Notes: a model not told the origin generated them from the sequence alone. 64,000 nucleotides of DNA from Chryseobacterium viscerum (GCF_025949665.1 NZ_JAPDFT010000003.1:248001-312000); one strand, 5' to 3'. Numbered from the stretch's first letter, positions 15,781-24,029 are shown. A program made the numbers and translations.

Positions 15781-16601
15781 TCATTTTTTCCATTCTTCTA
15801 ACAGTCCGATAATGGGCTTGGTTCGGTTCTGCTTTATCAGGTCATAACAAAACTTGAGGAGCTTTTAACATTAAAAACTGATTTCTCAACAGCTGAAAGA
15901 ATGGGGATCAGCAGTTTTCTGAAAGCGATATTACAACTAGTAATCAGGTTGATAAATTTTAAAACTTTGTCTGTAAATTGCTTTACAGATGGCCATTCAA
16001 AACTGATCTTTTTACCAATTAATATTCCCAGTGTCTGTTTCTTAAAATCATCCGAAACTGCCTTGTTTAATGAGGCTTCAAAAGCCGTACCAGAGAGTGT
16101 TTCGTATTTATTAAACAGTCCTAAAGAGAGGAATAAATAATGTATCTGCTGCGAAGATAAATCCAGCTTCATCCAAACATCAGGAAACATCATTTCTTCT
16201 TCGGTATTATATTGATAAACAGCACTTGATGAAATTTTATTGCTTTTCGTTGAAAAAAAAGAATCTGAAAAACAAAGTTTCTCATATAAAATTCCGATCA
16301 GGCTATTATAATAAACACTATGGTAAGGATGGAATACATTTTTCAAAAAAGAAGCATTTTCAAGAAAATAATTTTCAATGAATTCGTCGACAAAATAAAC
16401 CGGTATCACATCATATCCGGATTTGTCTTTGTACTCATTTCCCGCTTTGCAGCCAATCAAAGAAGCTAATACAGAAATTGTATTAAGGCTCAGTTTTTTA
16501 TTATTATGTTTTTTTAAAAGAGCAACAACTTCTTTTTTATCTTTTGGTGTAAGCTTTTTAAGAAAAGGAACCATCTCCTTTATTTTACAGTTTAAATACA
16601 T
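15781..16601 (-). pseudogene. Decayed DUF6493 paralogue with internal deletion and frameshift
   Basis: The open frame (263 codons from 16628, more likely from ATG 16601) starts like the 898-residue protein (IKEMVPFLKKL against IHEIIPFLKEL). It then jumps to sequence matching that protein's C-terminal region (FEWPSVKQFTD against LEWAPVKRLTD) and stops early at 15837. In another frame the conserved tail continues as LLKFCYDLIKQNRTKPIIG and on to a stop at 15781. So about 600 residues are missing and a frameshift cuts the end. Probably a relic of a tandem duplication; a truncated protein may still be made. Confidence 0.65.
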
Positions 16602-16628
16602 TGTCTTAAAACCTTCATCAATAAACAT

Positions 16629-16985
16629 AAATTCATTCTTATCAGCTAAAATAAAAAAAAATGACTGACAGACAGTAAATTATCCCATTAAAGTGAATTT
16701 TTTAACAAAATATTAAGTTAATAAAACAACTACCAGCATCACTTTGACACTCTAAAAACAATTCCCTGTTTAAGGATATATTAACAAAAAAGTGGTTAAA
16801 GACTCTGTACTTTGACATTTACACATTATTTAGTGTCTTAATTTCGGAATTTGTACTCTTCATGATTAAGTCAATATATTATACAGATACGTTAATTTTA
16901 TTTAAAATATTAAAATCAGGATTGTAATTCATTAAATTTTATATATTTGCCAAATAAAAATACTTGATAACTCAAACACTTTTCA
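16629..16985. other. 357-bp divergent intergenic region
   Basis: AT-rich. It contains the MarR-gene -7 box TATATTTG at 16942-16949. No other structure recognised. Confidence 0.5.
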
Positions 16986-17411
16986 ATGATAAGTACCGAA
17001 TTATTATTTTTAATGAACATTAATAAGCTGCAGTCTGTAATCGCCAGAAAATTTGATTATTTGAGCGTTCATGGTCTGGGATTCAATGACTTTGTTATTC
17101 TTTATATCCTTAATTCTTCATCTGAGAGCAAAATGAGAAGAATAGATCTTGCTGAAAAAACAGGTCTTACAGCATCTGGAGTAACCCGATTATTGAACCC
17201 TTTGGAAAAAATTGGGTTGATAGCCAGAGAAACCAATGAAAGAGATGCCCGTGTAAGCTATGTGGTCATCACTTCTAATGGTAAAAAGATCTTTGAAGAG
17301 GCAAAGCGAAGTGCAGAGCATATTACAAAAGAAATTCTTTCTTCAAAAAAGAATAAATCTTTAAAGATGGTGAATGAATTTTTATTTGACCTGGGAGGAA
17401 ATATACAATAA
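16986..17411 (+). CDS. MarR family transcriptional regulator
   Basis: 141 residues with the winged-helix layout of MarR: recognition region RRIDLAEKTGLTASGVTRLL (about 52-71), then the wing ETNERDARVSYVVITSNGKK. Dimer helices sit at both ends. It is first in a three-gene unit with the small protein at 17419 and the alpha/beta hydrolase at 17763. MarR proteins usually repress their own operon and respond to small phenolic or oxidised compounds, so it probably regulates the hydrolase. The start ATG lies 36 bases after the -7 box. Confidence 0.88.
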   Translation: MISTELLFLMNINKLQSVIARKFDYLSVHGLGFNDFVILYILNSSSESKMRRIDLAEKTGLTASGVTRLLNPLEKIGLIARETNERDARVSYVVITSNGKKIFEEAKRSAEHITKEILSSKKNKSLKMVNEFLFDLGGNIQ

Positions 17412-17418
17412 TGAAAAC

Positions 17419-17757
17419 ATGAAAAATGCATTAAAAAAACAGCTTAGAGAAAAAGCTAAAGATCATAAAACAACAATGGGAGTTCTTGCTGTTACAAATA
17501 CTTTAAATGGAAAACAGTTTATCCAGGCTTCTTTAAATCTGGAAGCGTTGGTGAATAAGATGAAATTTCTTTTAAATGGCGGGTTATTTACCAATTCTCA
17601 ATTACAGAAAGAATGGACAGAATCGGGAAGTGATCTTTTTACTTTTGAATTTGCCATGATTGTACCTGATCAAAATAATGAATATATCAACTACCGTCTG
17701 GAGATACAGAAAGCTGAGCAGAAAGTAATTTCAGAAAGTACCACTGAATTGTATTAA
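17419..17757 (+). CDS. GIY-YIG-like small protein, catalytic residues not evident
   Basis: 112 residues from ATG 17419, 7 bases after the MarR stop. It resembles a flavobacterial GIY-YIG-type family (MGVLAVTNTLNGKQFIQASL, then KLQ-like SQLQKEWTESG and FTFEFAMIV). The usual GIY/YIG tyrosines are replaced (GVL, QAS), so nuclease activity is doubtful. It is between a regulator and a hydrolase in one operon. Function unknown; it could be a binding protein or a sensor derived from the fold. Confidence 0.6.
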   Translation: MKNALKKQLREKAKDHKTTMGVLAVTNTLNGKQFIQASLNLEALVNKMKFLLNGGLFTNSQLQKEWTESGSDLFTFEFAMIVPDQNNEYINYRLEIQKAEQKVISESTTELY

Positions 17758-17762
17758 TTTCT

Positions 17763-18647
17763 ATGGAAACGATTCGCATACAAGATATAGATTTATGCTA
17801 CGAAATTTTTGGAATTTCCTTCACCAAAAATTTAGTCCTGATCTCTGGATTAGGAAGCCAGATGATCCGTTGGGATAGTAAATTCTGTAAACTTTTGGCT
17901 GAAAAAGGATTCAGGGTAATCCGCTTTGACAACAGAGATTCTGGAAATTCTGTTTTTAGTGCAAAAAAAGAAATCCCTTCAGATAAAAGTATTGAAGAAG
18001 TTTTTGCTGTGATAAACAAAGAAGGTATTCCTTATACTTTGATGGATATGGCAAACGATGTTATTGGCATGCTTGATCATTTAAAGATTGAAAAGGCTCA
18101 TATTGCAGGACGCTCTATGGGGGGAATCATCGCACAGATTTTAGGTTCATACTATCCTGAAAGAGTTTTATCATTGACGATCATCATGTCAACTTCCTTA
18201 AAACCTGCCCTCCCTAAACCAGATCCTGAAGTAATGGCTATGATGACACGGGTATCTGCAGATCCTTTTCTTTATAGAGAAGAGTATTTCAGGGAGAAAC
18301 TCCATTTTGCAGAAAAAATATCAGGTTCCGGATATCTGTTTGATCCGAATCAGGAAAAGGTTTTGCTTGAAGAAGAACTTACCCGTTCCAGAACGAAAAA
18401 CGGCATCATCCGGCAGCTTCTGGCTATGGGTTCTTTTCAGTATAATCCTGACATGCTGAAAAAAATAACTGCTCCGGCTTTGATTATTCATGGAACAGAT
18501 GATCTGATCTTCCATCCTGATTGTGGAAAAGATATTGCGGATTCTATTCCCAATGCTGAATGGCTTCTCATTGAAGGGATGGGACATTCTATTCCTGAGG
18601 AGCTCTATGGTTTTATCAATGGCAGGATCTCTGATTTAGCAAAATAA
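17763..18647 (+). CDS. Alpha/beta hydrolase
   Basis: 294 residues. Nucleophile elbow GRSMGG near residue 118, oxyanion region SGLGSQMIRWD near 29-39, acid GTDDLIF near 245 and catalytic His in MGHSIPEE near 274. It fits soluble esterase or epoxide-hydrolase/haloperoxidase-like enzymes. Last gene of the MarR operon, 5 bp after the small protein, and followed by a strong terminator. Substrate unknown; a MarR partner suggests an aromatic or lipid ester. Confidence 0.87.
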   Translation: METIRIQDIDLCYEIFGISFTKNLVLISGLGSQMIRWDSKFCKLLAEKGFRVIRFDNRDSGNSVFSAKKEIPSDKSIEEVFAVINKEGIPYTLMDMANDVIGMLDHLKIEKAHIAGRSMGGIIAQILGSYYPERVLSLTIIMSTSLKPALPKPDPEVMAMMTRVSADPFLYREEYFREKLHFAEKISGSGYLFDPNQEKVLLEEELTRSRTKNGIIRQLLAMGSFQYNPDMLKKITAPALIIHGTDDLIFHPDCGKDIADSIPNAEWLLIEGMGHSIPEELYGFINGRISDLAK

Positions 18648-18650
18648 AAA

Positions 18651-18679
18651 AAGGCTGCCTCATCATTTGAGACAGCCTT
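18651..18679 (+). terminator. Terminator of the MarR operon
   Basis: 12-bp stem with one mismatch (18651-18662 with 18668-18679), 5-base loop, followed by TCATTTTT. Confidence 0.85.
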
Positions 18680-18714
18680 CATTTTTAAATGGATCTATTG
18701 TTATTTAAGATGAC

Positions 18715-19266
18715 TTAATAATTTTTCATGCACCAATGCAGAATCTTTGCAATGTTTTTGGCATCATCCACTCCTCTGTGATGTGTACCTTCAAGCGTAA
18801 GGCCCAATTCACCCAAAGCTCTGTTCATTCCTACACTTTTCCTGATGGTAGGATGAATTTCACCAAATAATGTTTTCACATTGATATGGTCATCACTCAT
18901 AGGATAATCTGTATAGAATCTTCTTGCCTGATTCTGAAGCATATTCAGATCATAGTTTCCGTAGCTGGCCCATGTCAGTTCTTCTGAATCATATTCTGCT
19001 CTCAGAATATCGAAAGCATCATCCAGCATGATTCCTTCATTATCCAGCATATTTTGGGTAATGGTAGTAAGCTCCGTACAGAACGGGCTTACTTTTGAAT
19101 ACTGGGGTTTTATTAAAATCCCTTCATTTTTAGAGATCTTACCGGTCTTTGCGTTCATGATACAAACACCAATTTCGATGATCTCACTTTCCTGGCCTCT
19201 TGGCGGTCGGTTTTCCCAACACGTTGCTTCAAGGTCTACAATTAATATATTTTCTGTTGTTTTCAC
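18715..19266 (-). CDS. ERI1/KapD-like 3'-5' exoribonuclease
   Basis: 183 residues, DEDDh exonuclease. ExoI is IVDLEATCWE (Asp-Glu), ExoII is around SYGNYDLNML, ExoIII is THHRGVDDAKN with the catalytic His and Asp. The DLEATCWE form is typical of the ERI-1/KapD subgroup that trims structured RNA 3' ends, unlike DnaQ proofreading subunits. It is the last gene of the repair cassette and a paralogue of 19377-19919, separated by a palindromic repeat. It could blunt broken RNA ends before ligation or degrade beyond repair. Confidence 0.85.
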   Translation of the reverse strand: MKTTENILIVDLEATCWENRPPRGQESEIIEIGVCIMNAKTGKISKNEGILIKPQYSKVSPFCTELTTITQNMLDNEGIMLDDAFDILRAEYDSEELTWASYGNYDLNMLQNQARRFYTDYPMSDDHINVKTLFGEIHPTIRKSVGMNRALGELGLTLEGTHHRGVDDAKNIAKILHWCMKNY

Positions 19267-19376
19267 TTGTTTAAAATTTGATTGTTATGGAGGAAGATGA
19301 ATGTGGGAAGAGGGAAGTTTTACAGTATCTAATTTACTTCCAGCCTCCTGCTTCAGGCTTCCAGCCTAATTACTAA

Positions 19377-19919
19377 TTACAGAATCTTACTTAAAATTCT
19401 GGCTGTGTTATAAGCATCGTCTGCTCCGCTGTGATGAGTACCTTCAAAATCCATGTTCAGATGACCAAGAGCTCTTTTAAGACCTATTGATTTGTACAGT
19501 CCGAAATGTCTTTTAAATTCAAACATCACATTCAGATAATTTTCTGAAAAAGGATTTTTTATGCCGAGCCAATCACATTGTTCTATGATCTGCTCTCCAT
19601 CGAAGTTTCCATATCCTGCCCATGTAAGTGGATCAGAATGGTATTCAGTCCTGATTATTTCACAGGCTTCCTCAAAATAGATTCCTTTTTCTGCTATCAG
19701 CTGCGGGGTAATTCCGGTCAGTTTTGTGCAGAACCTGTTGATTTCCGATCTTTCAGGAATTACATAAATGCTTTGTTTTTGGGAAATTGCTTTTGATGTT
19801 AAATTTAATTTGCAAATCCCTATTTCTATAATATCGACTTTCTGCCCGATGGGAATTCTGTCGTTTTCCCAGCACGTAGCTTCCAGATCGATAATTATTA
19901 TCTCGTTGGTTGTTTTCAT
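19377..19919 (-). CDS. ERI1/KapD-like 3'-5' exoribonuclease, second copy
   Basis: 180 residues, same DEDDh layout as its downstream paralogue: IIDLEATCWEND, GYGNFDGEQI and THHSGADDAYN. The two share about the first 40 and last 30 residues closely and differ in the middle, so the duplication is not recent. It follows the phosphoesterase at 20027-20590 on the same strand after a repeat-rich 107-bp gap. Likely RNA 3'-end trimming in the same pathway. Confidence 0.85.
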   Translation of the reverse strand: MKTTNEIIIIDLEATCWENDRIPIGQKVDIIEIGICKLNLTSKAISQKQSIYVIPERSEINRFCTKLTGITPQLIAEKGIYFEEACEIIRTEYHSDPLTWAGYGNFDGEQIIEQCDWLGIKNPFSENYLNVMFEFKRHFGLYKSIGLKRALGHLNMDFEGTHHSGADDAYNTARILSKIL

Positions 19920-20026
19920 TGTTATTGTAAAATGTACGATGTAAAAAGTAAAATGTATGATGAATCCTATTCAATACTAAATGAAGTCTCATTTTCACTT
20001 TTTCTACGTTTAATGATTACTCATTG

Positions 20027-20590
20027 TTAATTTCTTGGAGCAAATGGAGGTGTCCATTTTTTCCTTTTCATCAATTCTTTGACTTCCTCGTAGGAAACCG
20101 GATAAAAGTTGTGGCAGTCTACCCCAACGTCAAAACTAAGTGCCATCTCATCATCCGGCAAGGTTCCGTGTGAATGACCGTATAATTGCCAGACACCACG
20201 GTGTGAGCCATTCCAGGTACGCATCGCGTAGTGGAAAAGAATGATTTTCTGTTTACCATTGTTTTGATCCGGTTCATCAATTTTCAGTTCATGGTAATCT
20301 CTGATGGAAGCAAACCGCTTGGGATAGGTTAAAGCAGCTCCTTCGTGATTACCTTTGATCAGATGGATATTACCATTTAAACTGTCTAAAATTTCCTTTG
20401 TAAAATCCGGTTTTCCTAAACTCATATCTCCTAAATGGTAGACTGTATCACCGGGTTGAATTTTCTCGTTCCATCTTTTAATGAGCTCTTGATTCATATG
20501 GTCCAGAGATTCAAAAGGTCTTTCTGAAAATTTTATAATATTCTCATGACCAAAATGATGGTCTGCTGTAAAAAATATATTGGGTTTCAT
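20027..20590 (-). CDS. Calcineurin-like metallophosphoesterase
   Basis: 187 residues with all five metal motifs: FTADHHFGH, GDTVYHLGD, KGNHEG, LFHYAM and GHSHG. This is the bacterial YfcE-like phosphoesterase fold. Next to an RNA ligase such enzymes can remove or process terminal phosphates or 2',3'-cyclic phosphates; that role is inferred. It has its own promoter region with a near-perfect palindrome (20610-20640) and sits behind the ligase terminator, so it may be regulated apart from the ligase. Confidence 0.88.
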   Translation of the reverse strand: MKPNIFFTADHHFGHENIIKFSERPFESLDHMNQELIKRWNEKIQPGDTVYHLGDMSLGKPDFTKEILDSLNGNIHLIKGNHEGAALTYPKRFASIRDYHELKIDEPDQNNGKQKIILFHYAMRTWNGSHRGVWQLYGHSHGTLPDDEMALSFDVGVDCHNFYPVSYEEVKELMKRKKWTPPFAPRN

Positions 20591-20609
20591 TTTTTTAATT
20601 GTTTGAATG

Positions 20610-20640
20610 TTACCGTAAAAATCATATTACTTTACGGTTA
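20610..20640. promoter_or_regulatory. Palindrome upstream of the phosphoesterase gene
   Basis: TTACCGTAAA (20610-20619) and TTTACGGTTA (20631-20640), 9 of 10 bases symmetric, 11-bp spacer, 20 bp before the start codon. An operator-like site of unknown factor. Confidence 0.4.
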
Positions 20641-20651
20641 AGGTTATACAT

Positions 20652-20683
20652 AAAAAAGTTTCGGTAAAAAAATTACCGAAACT
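20652..20683 (-). terminator. Terminator of the RNA ligase gene
   Basis: Perfect 11-bp stem AGTTTCGGTAA/TTACCGAAACT followed on the minus strand by T6. It overlaps the ligase stop codon. Confidence 0.85.
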
Positions 20684-21698
20684 ACACTTTAAGAGTCATC
20701 AACTCTTCTTTTATAAAATCAATTACTAAAGAATTCAATTTTTTATTGATCCTTTTCTGCTCATCTTTTTCAATAGCTGGGAAACCTGCCGGAAAATCTT
20801 TCTGGAAATCCTCTAAAATATCCTGTGAAAAAAGACCAATGACCTTACCTATCATTTTAGGTTCGAATTCGCCGATTTTGCTGACCACATTATGTAATCT
20901 GTTGACTGTAGCATATTGTTGGATTTCTTCCCAGATTTCCTGAGCTTTTTCACTGAAATGAATCTGTTTTTGAACAGTTTTACCTTCTTTTTTAACCATT
21001 TTGGACTTTTCTACCCATTTTTCATTCTTATTTTTCAGAATGACTCTGGCTCCGTTTCCAAAATATTTGGTTTTCAAAGTTTTCACGATGGTACCTTCAC
21101 ACATATTGCTCTCCAATTCAGGTAATCCCAGCCAAGCCGGAATTTTTGAATTGAAAACATTAGGGAATTTCAAAGCTTCTTCCAGAGTTCCCTGAAACAA
21201 AATTTTAGCATAGAAAAATCCTGTCTCTTCAAAAATCTGATTGACAACTTCTGTATCCAAATAGGTAATCCCATTCAGTTTAATATCGAAAGCGTAAAAT
21301 TCATTGTAAGGTGCATATTCAATACCTTTCTGTACCTTCACAGCATCTTTTACGGGTTCCACTTCTTTATGTTTGTAACCACCACCGAACAATTCACCAT
21401 AGATTACTACAGTTTCTACATCCGGGTAAATGGCTTTCACTTTTTGAAACACTTCTATTACATTTTCTCTGTAGCGTTCCAACATCTGATGTGCATTGAA
21501 AAATTTCTCATCTTTTTCGATGAAAGCAGTTCTCTTCGCGATTTTAATTTCCTTTCCGTCGGTAAAGAAAGAGAAATTAGCTCCGTGAACTTTTTCCTGT
21601 ACTATGAAAACCTCATCCCCAAAACCCTGTATTCTGATCTGCTCGATCACGCGGGCTTGGTAAGCATTTTCTATAGAATTATATGTTTTGAAAATCAT
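20682..21698 (-). CDS. Rnl2-family RNA ligase
   Basis: 338 residues. Nucleotidyltransferase motif I EKVHGANF places the adenylated lysine at residue 36, close to K35 of T4 Rnl2. Motif III lies in VVIYGELFGGGY and FYAFDIK, motif IV is EGTIVKTL and motif V is VILKNKN. Rnl2-type enzymes seal 3'-OH/5'-phosphate RNA ends, typically nicks in duplex RNA such as cleaved tRNA anticodon loops. Neighbours are exonucleases, a phosphoesterase, a cREC protein and a tRNA array, so tRNA repair is the obvious hypothesis. Confidence 0.92.
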   Translation of the reverse strand: MIFKTYNSIENAYQARVIEQIRIQGFGDEVFIVQEKVHGANFSFFTDGKEIKIAKRTAFIEKDEKFFNAHQMLERYRENVIEVFQKVKAIYPDVETVVIYGELFGGGYKHKEVEPVKDAVKVQKGIEYAPYNEFYAFDIKLNGITYLDTEVVNQIFEETGFFYAKILFQGTLEEALKFPNVFNSKIPAWLGLPELESNMCEGTIVKTLKTKYFGNGARVILKNKNEKWVEKSKMVKKEGKTVQKQIHFSEKAQEIWEEIQQYATVNRLHNVVSKIGEFEPKMIGKVIGLFSQDILEDFQKDFPAGFPAIEKDEQKRINKKLNSLVIDFIKEELMTLKV

Positions 21699-21704
21699 TT
21701 TGTT

Positions 21705-22268
21705 TTAGTTTTTAATCGTTTCTGATTCGTTTTTCTTCATCTGGGTAATATGTCTTTGAGCATGAAGTGAAAGAAAATAAATATATTCGTATACATTAAT
21801 TTTCCCCAGTGCATTCACCGTCATTGTTGTTTTATACAAGAAACCTTCGCCGTTCTTCATGAGTTCCAGATATTGTAAACACTGAAGATATTGCTGAGTA
21901 ATTAAGCTTCTGATTTCATCCAGACCTAATTGTCTTTTCGGCTCCATATGTTCCGGCCTTATCCATTCAAAAGCGCCATGTTCACCTACCTTGTCAAAGT
22001 TTTCTTTATTGAAGCTGTAATTTTTCATTTCAGATTCCAGATCAAGATGTAAAGAATTTTTCATTGCTTTTTTGGAACCTTTTTCAATAAGGATCAACAA
22101 GTAAAAATTCGTAAGATAAATGTGTTCTAAAATCTGCTGAACGGTCCAACCTTTGTTTGAAGGTTGATGGTTCAATATTTTATTATCTTTTTCAAACCAT
22201 CCATCCACTTCATCAAATGTGAGTTTCAAATGTGTTTTAATATCTTCAATAAATCTAAAAATGTCCAT
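21705..22268 (-). CDS. DinB-like four-helix protein
   Basis: 187 residues, helical, with the DinB/YfiT metal-site pattern: His in QILEHIY (about residue 49) and the pair in LHAQRHITQ near 171-175. Its start overlaps the stop of the cREC gene (TAATG at 22266-22270), so translation is coupled; the ligase gene follows after 6 bp. DinB-like proteins include thiol transferases and many of unknown activity. Its place between cREC and ligase points to the repair pathway, but the reaction is unknown. Confidence 0.75.
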   Translation of the reverse strand: MDIFRFIEDIKTHLKLTFDEVDGWFEKDNKILNHQPSNKGWTVQQILEHIYLTNFYLLILIEKGSKKAMKNSLHLDLESEMKNYSFNKENFDKVGEHGAFEWIRPEHMEPKRQLGLDEIRSLITQQYLQCLQYLELMKNGEGFLYKTTMTVNALGKINVYEYIYFLSLHAQRHITQMKKNESETIKN

Positions 22269-22639
22269 TACAATTTTTTAAAGTTTTTTAAAAGGCTAAG
22301 AATATTTTCCTTTCCTACAGGATTCATAGAGTGAGAGTAGAATTCTGGAAGGTCCAAATAGTTATCCATACAATATTCTATCAACCATTTGGCACAGTCA
22401 TATCCTGTTCTTTCAACATATTCCTGGGAGTCCTGTTTGAAATAGCGCTCATCGGCAAGGTCATGGTCAAAAGAAATCATTTCCGGAAGCCCTTTTTCCA
22501 AAATTCTGTTGACAAACTGTTCGTAATTATGAACGATATGCCAATCGTTTCTGAGGAAAATATCCTGTTTGGTATAATGATAAGCTTCAATAGGATACCT
22601 TATATCATCCAGAAATAATAATCTTTTTGTTTTTTCCAT
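22268..22639 (-). CDS. Cyclic-phosphate processing receiver-domain (cREC) protein
   Basis: 123 residues. A compact receiver-like domain beginning LLFLDDIRYP, with a second acidic site MISFDHDLADE (about 58-68) and a GYDCAKWL helix. This matches the cREC group described in comparative work on RNA-repair systems, proposed to act on 2',3'-cyclic phosphate RNA ends. It has no output domain and no kinase nearby, so it is not a two-component regulator. Start overlaps are tight: DinB-like gene begins in its stop codon. Confidence 0.8.
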   Translation of the reverse strand: MEKTKRLLFLDDIRYPIEAYHYTKQDIFLRNDWHIVHNYEQFVNRILEKGLPEMISFDHDLADERYFKQDSQEYVERTGYDCAKWLIEYCMDNYLDLPEFYSHSMNPVGKENILSLLKNFKKL

Positions 22640-22688
22640 GATTTATTTTTTAAACTTCAATCCTCCTTACATCCCTTTTCCAACTTTA

Positions 22689-23174
22689 TTACACCATCAT
22701 ATCAGCACAGTTGGAACTTGCGAAAGCATAAGGTTTTGCTTTAAACACATATCCCATTCCCAGAATATATCCCATTGCATCTTTTAATGCGACATTGGAT
22801 TTAAAGTCGGGATCGGTATTAATGTCTGCGTGTACCTCCATTTCCACACCATAAGTATCCAACACAGAGCAGATAGCGTATGCAATCTCAACGGATTTGT
22901 TGACCTCATTCAGCATTCGCTCCTTGATACTGATACTCTGTATTTCTCTTTCTTTTCTGATAAAGGTAAACGCTCCTTTTCCCTCACGAATAAATACTAC
23001 TGCCGTAGCATAACTGATGGCATCTCCGTATACATGAGAGTCTGATCCCACACATACTTTCAGACGGTGTCCGTTGGCCTGTTCGCGGATGATGGCTTCT
23101 TCTACCAGCTGTGTGATAGAGTTTTGGAAAAATTTTCCATTCATATTCTGCCATGTTTGTTGTTGCGTTTCCAT
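22689..23174 (-). CDS. YkuK-like RNase H-fold protein (DUF458)
   Basis: 161 residues. RNase H-like core with acidic positions in VCVGSDSHVYGDA (about 42-54) and VHADINTDPDF (about 112-122), as in the YkuK/DUF458 family. Activity is unproven for the family; the fold suggests RNA or RNA-DNA hydrolysis. First protein gene of the cassette. I see no -7 box in the 110 bases between it and tRNA-Trp upstream, so read-through from the tRNA array is possible. Confidence 0.78.
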   Translation of the reverse strand: METQQQTWQNMNGKFFQNSITQLVEEAIIREQANGHRLKVCVGSDSHVYGDAISYATAVVFIREGKGAFTFIRKEREIQSISIKERMLNEVNKSVEIAYAICSVLDTYGVEMEVHADINTDPDFKSNVALKDAMGYILGMGYVFKAKPYAFASSNCADMMV

Positions 23175-23217
23175 TTTTTCTACATGTTTTAAATTTTGTT
23201 TTAAATTAGTTTGAATT

Positions 23218-23275
23218 GTGAATCATCAATTTTTTTAAATTCATTTGCAAAGCAAAATTCAATATTGACTATTCA
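23218..23275. repeat. Dispersed GTGAAT...ATTCAT palindromic repeat
   Basis: Relative of the 93-bp repeat at 4272, with TTTGCAAAGCAAAATTCA in common form. It fills the gap between the repair cassette and the tRNA array. Confidence 0.6.
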
Positions 23276-23282
23276 TCTTTTG

Positions 23283-23353
23283 CACTCCGAACCGGACTCG
23301 AACCGATACCATCAGTTTTGGAGACTGAGATGCTGCCATTACACTATCAGAGT
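23283..23353 (-). tRNA. tRNA-Trp(CCA)
   Basis: Acceptor ACTCTGA/TCGGAGT (one G-U), D stem GTG/CAT, anticodon stem TCAGT/ACTGA with loop CTCCAAA, T arm ATCGG/CCGGT, discriminator G. The D arm is the short type shared with the Gln, Glu and Thr genes here. Confidence 0.85.
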
Positions 23354-23361
23354 AAATACTG

Positions 23362-23433
23362 TTAATTCATTAGGACTCGAACCTAAACTACAAGAATCAA
23401 AATCTTGTGTGCTGCCAATTACACTATGAATCA
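23362..23433 (-). tRNA. tRNA-Gln(TTG)
   Basis: Acceptor TGATTCA/TGAATTA, anticodon stem CAAGA/TCTTG with loop TTTTGAT, T loop TTCGAGT. CCA is not encoded. Confidence 0.85.
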
Positions 23434-23530
23434 ATTTCATGAGCAATAAGTAATTGGTAATGAGTAATACAGAAACTGGTCAGATATCAATGATTGCTCA
23501 TTGCGTATTACTTATCATTCATGCTTTTTG

Positions 23531-23603
23531 TGGAACAGACAGGAATTGAACCTGTACCTTTAGTTTTTCAGACTAACGTGCAGACCTTCTACACCACTCT
23601 TCC
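23531..23603 (-). tRNA. tRNA-Phe(GAA)
   Basis: Acceptor GGAAGAG/CTGTTCC with one G-G mismatch, anticodon stem TTAGT/ACTAA with loop CTGAAAA, T arm ACAGG/CCTGT with loop TTCAATT. Confidence 0.82.
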
Positions 23604-23694
23604 GGCTATTTATAAGTAATGAGTAATTGGTAATGAGTAATATTTTCTCTTTTTATTATTACTTATTGCTCATTGCTTATCATTTATGTTTTGG

Positions 23695-23767
23695 TACGGG
23701 AAAAGGGACTCGAACCCTCAAAAGCTTGATCCTAAATCAAGAGTGTCTGCCATTCCACCATTCCCGC
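23695..23767 (-). tRNA. tRNA-Leu(TAG) without long variable arm
   Basis: Acceptor GCGGGAA/TTCCCGT, D arm GTGGAATGGCAGACAC like normal tRNA-Leu, anticodon stem CTTGA/TCAAG with loop TTTAGGA. The variable region is only CTTTT, whereas bacterial Leu tRNAs have a class II arm. A CCA triplet follows the discriminator A. Confidence 0.75.
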
Positions 23768-23858
23768 AGATTTTTCATTAGTAATAAGTAATTAGTAATA
23801 AGTAATTTTTTTATACTGTTTAATTACCCATCATTCATTACTTATTGCTCATATCTTG

Positions 23859-23932
23859 TACCTCTCCCCAGATTCGAACTGGGACTTTACGGGGTTTAAA
23901 GCCGTTTTCTCTGCCAATTGGAATAGAGAGGC
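23859..23932 (-). tRNA. tRNA-Leu(TAA)-like, short variable loop, anticodon-stem mismatch
   Basis: Acceptor GCCTCTC/GAGAGGT, T arm CCCAG/CTGGG, anticodon loop TTTAAAC. The anticodon stem ACGGC/CCCGT has a C-C mismatch next to the loop and the variable region is 5 bases, again not class II. Confidence 0.65.
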
Positions 23933-24029
23933 GTAACTTATTAGTAATGAGTAATCGGTAATGAGTAATATTTTCTCTTTTTATTATTACTTATTATTCA
24001 TTGCTTATTACTCATATTATATCTAGGTT

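Larger units (their letters stand above)
23439..24016. repeat. Four palindromic spacers between tRNA genes
   Basis: Copies at about 23439-23521, 23612-23687, 23776-23851 and 23939-24016, each made of TAAGTAATGAGTAATTGGTA-like sequence and its inverted counterpart ATTACTTATTGCTCATTGC about 40 bases later. A partial copy is at 24539-24574. Each would fold into a long AT hairpin between successive tRNA genes. Confidence 0.75.

Noticed and set aside
18715..19919. DnaQ proofreading subunits of DNA polymerase III
   Set aside because: The DLEATCWE motif and the repair neighbourhood fit ERI1/KapD-type exoribonucleases better, and no polymerase gene is near.
22268..22639. Two-component response regulator
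   Set aside because: No output domain, no histidine kinase, and sequence features match the cREC group instead.
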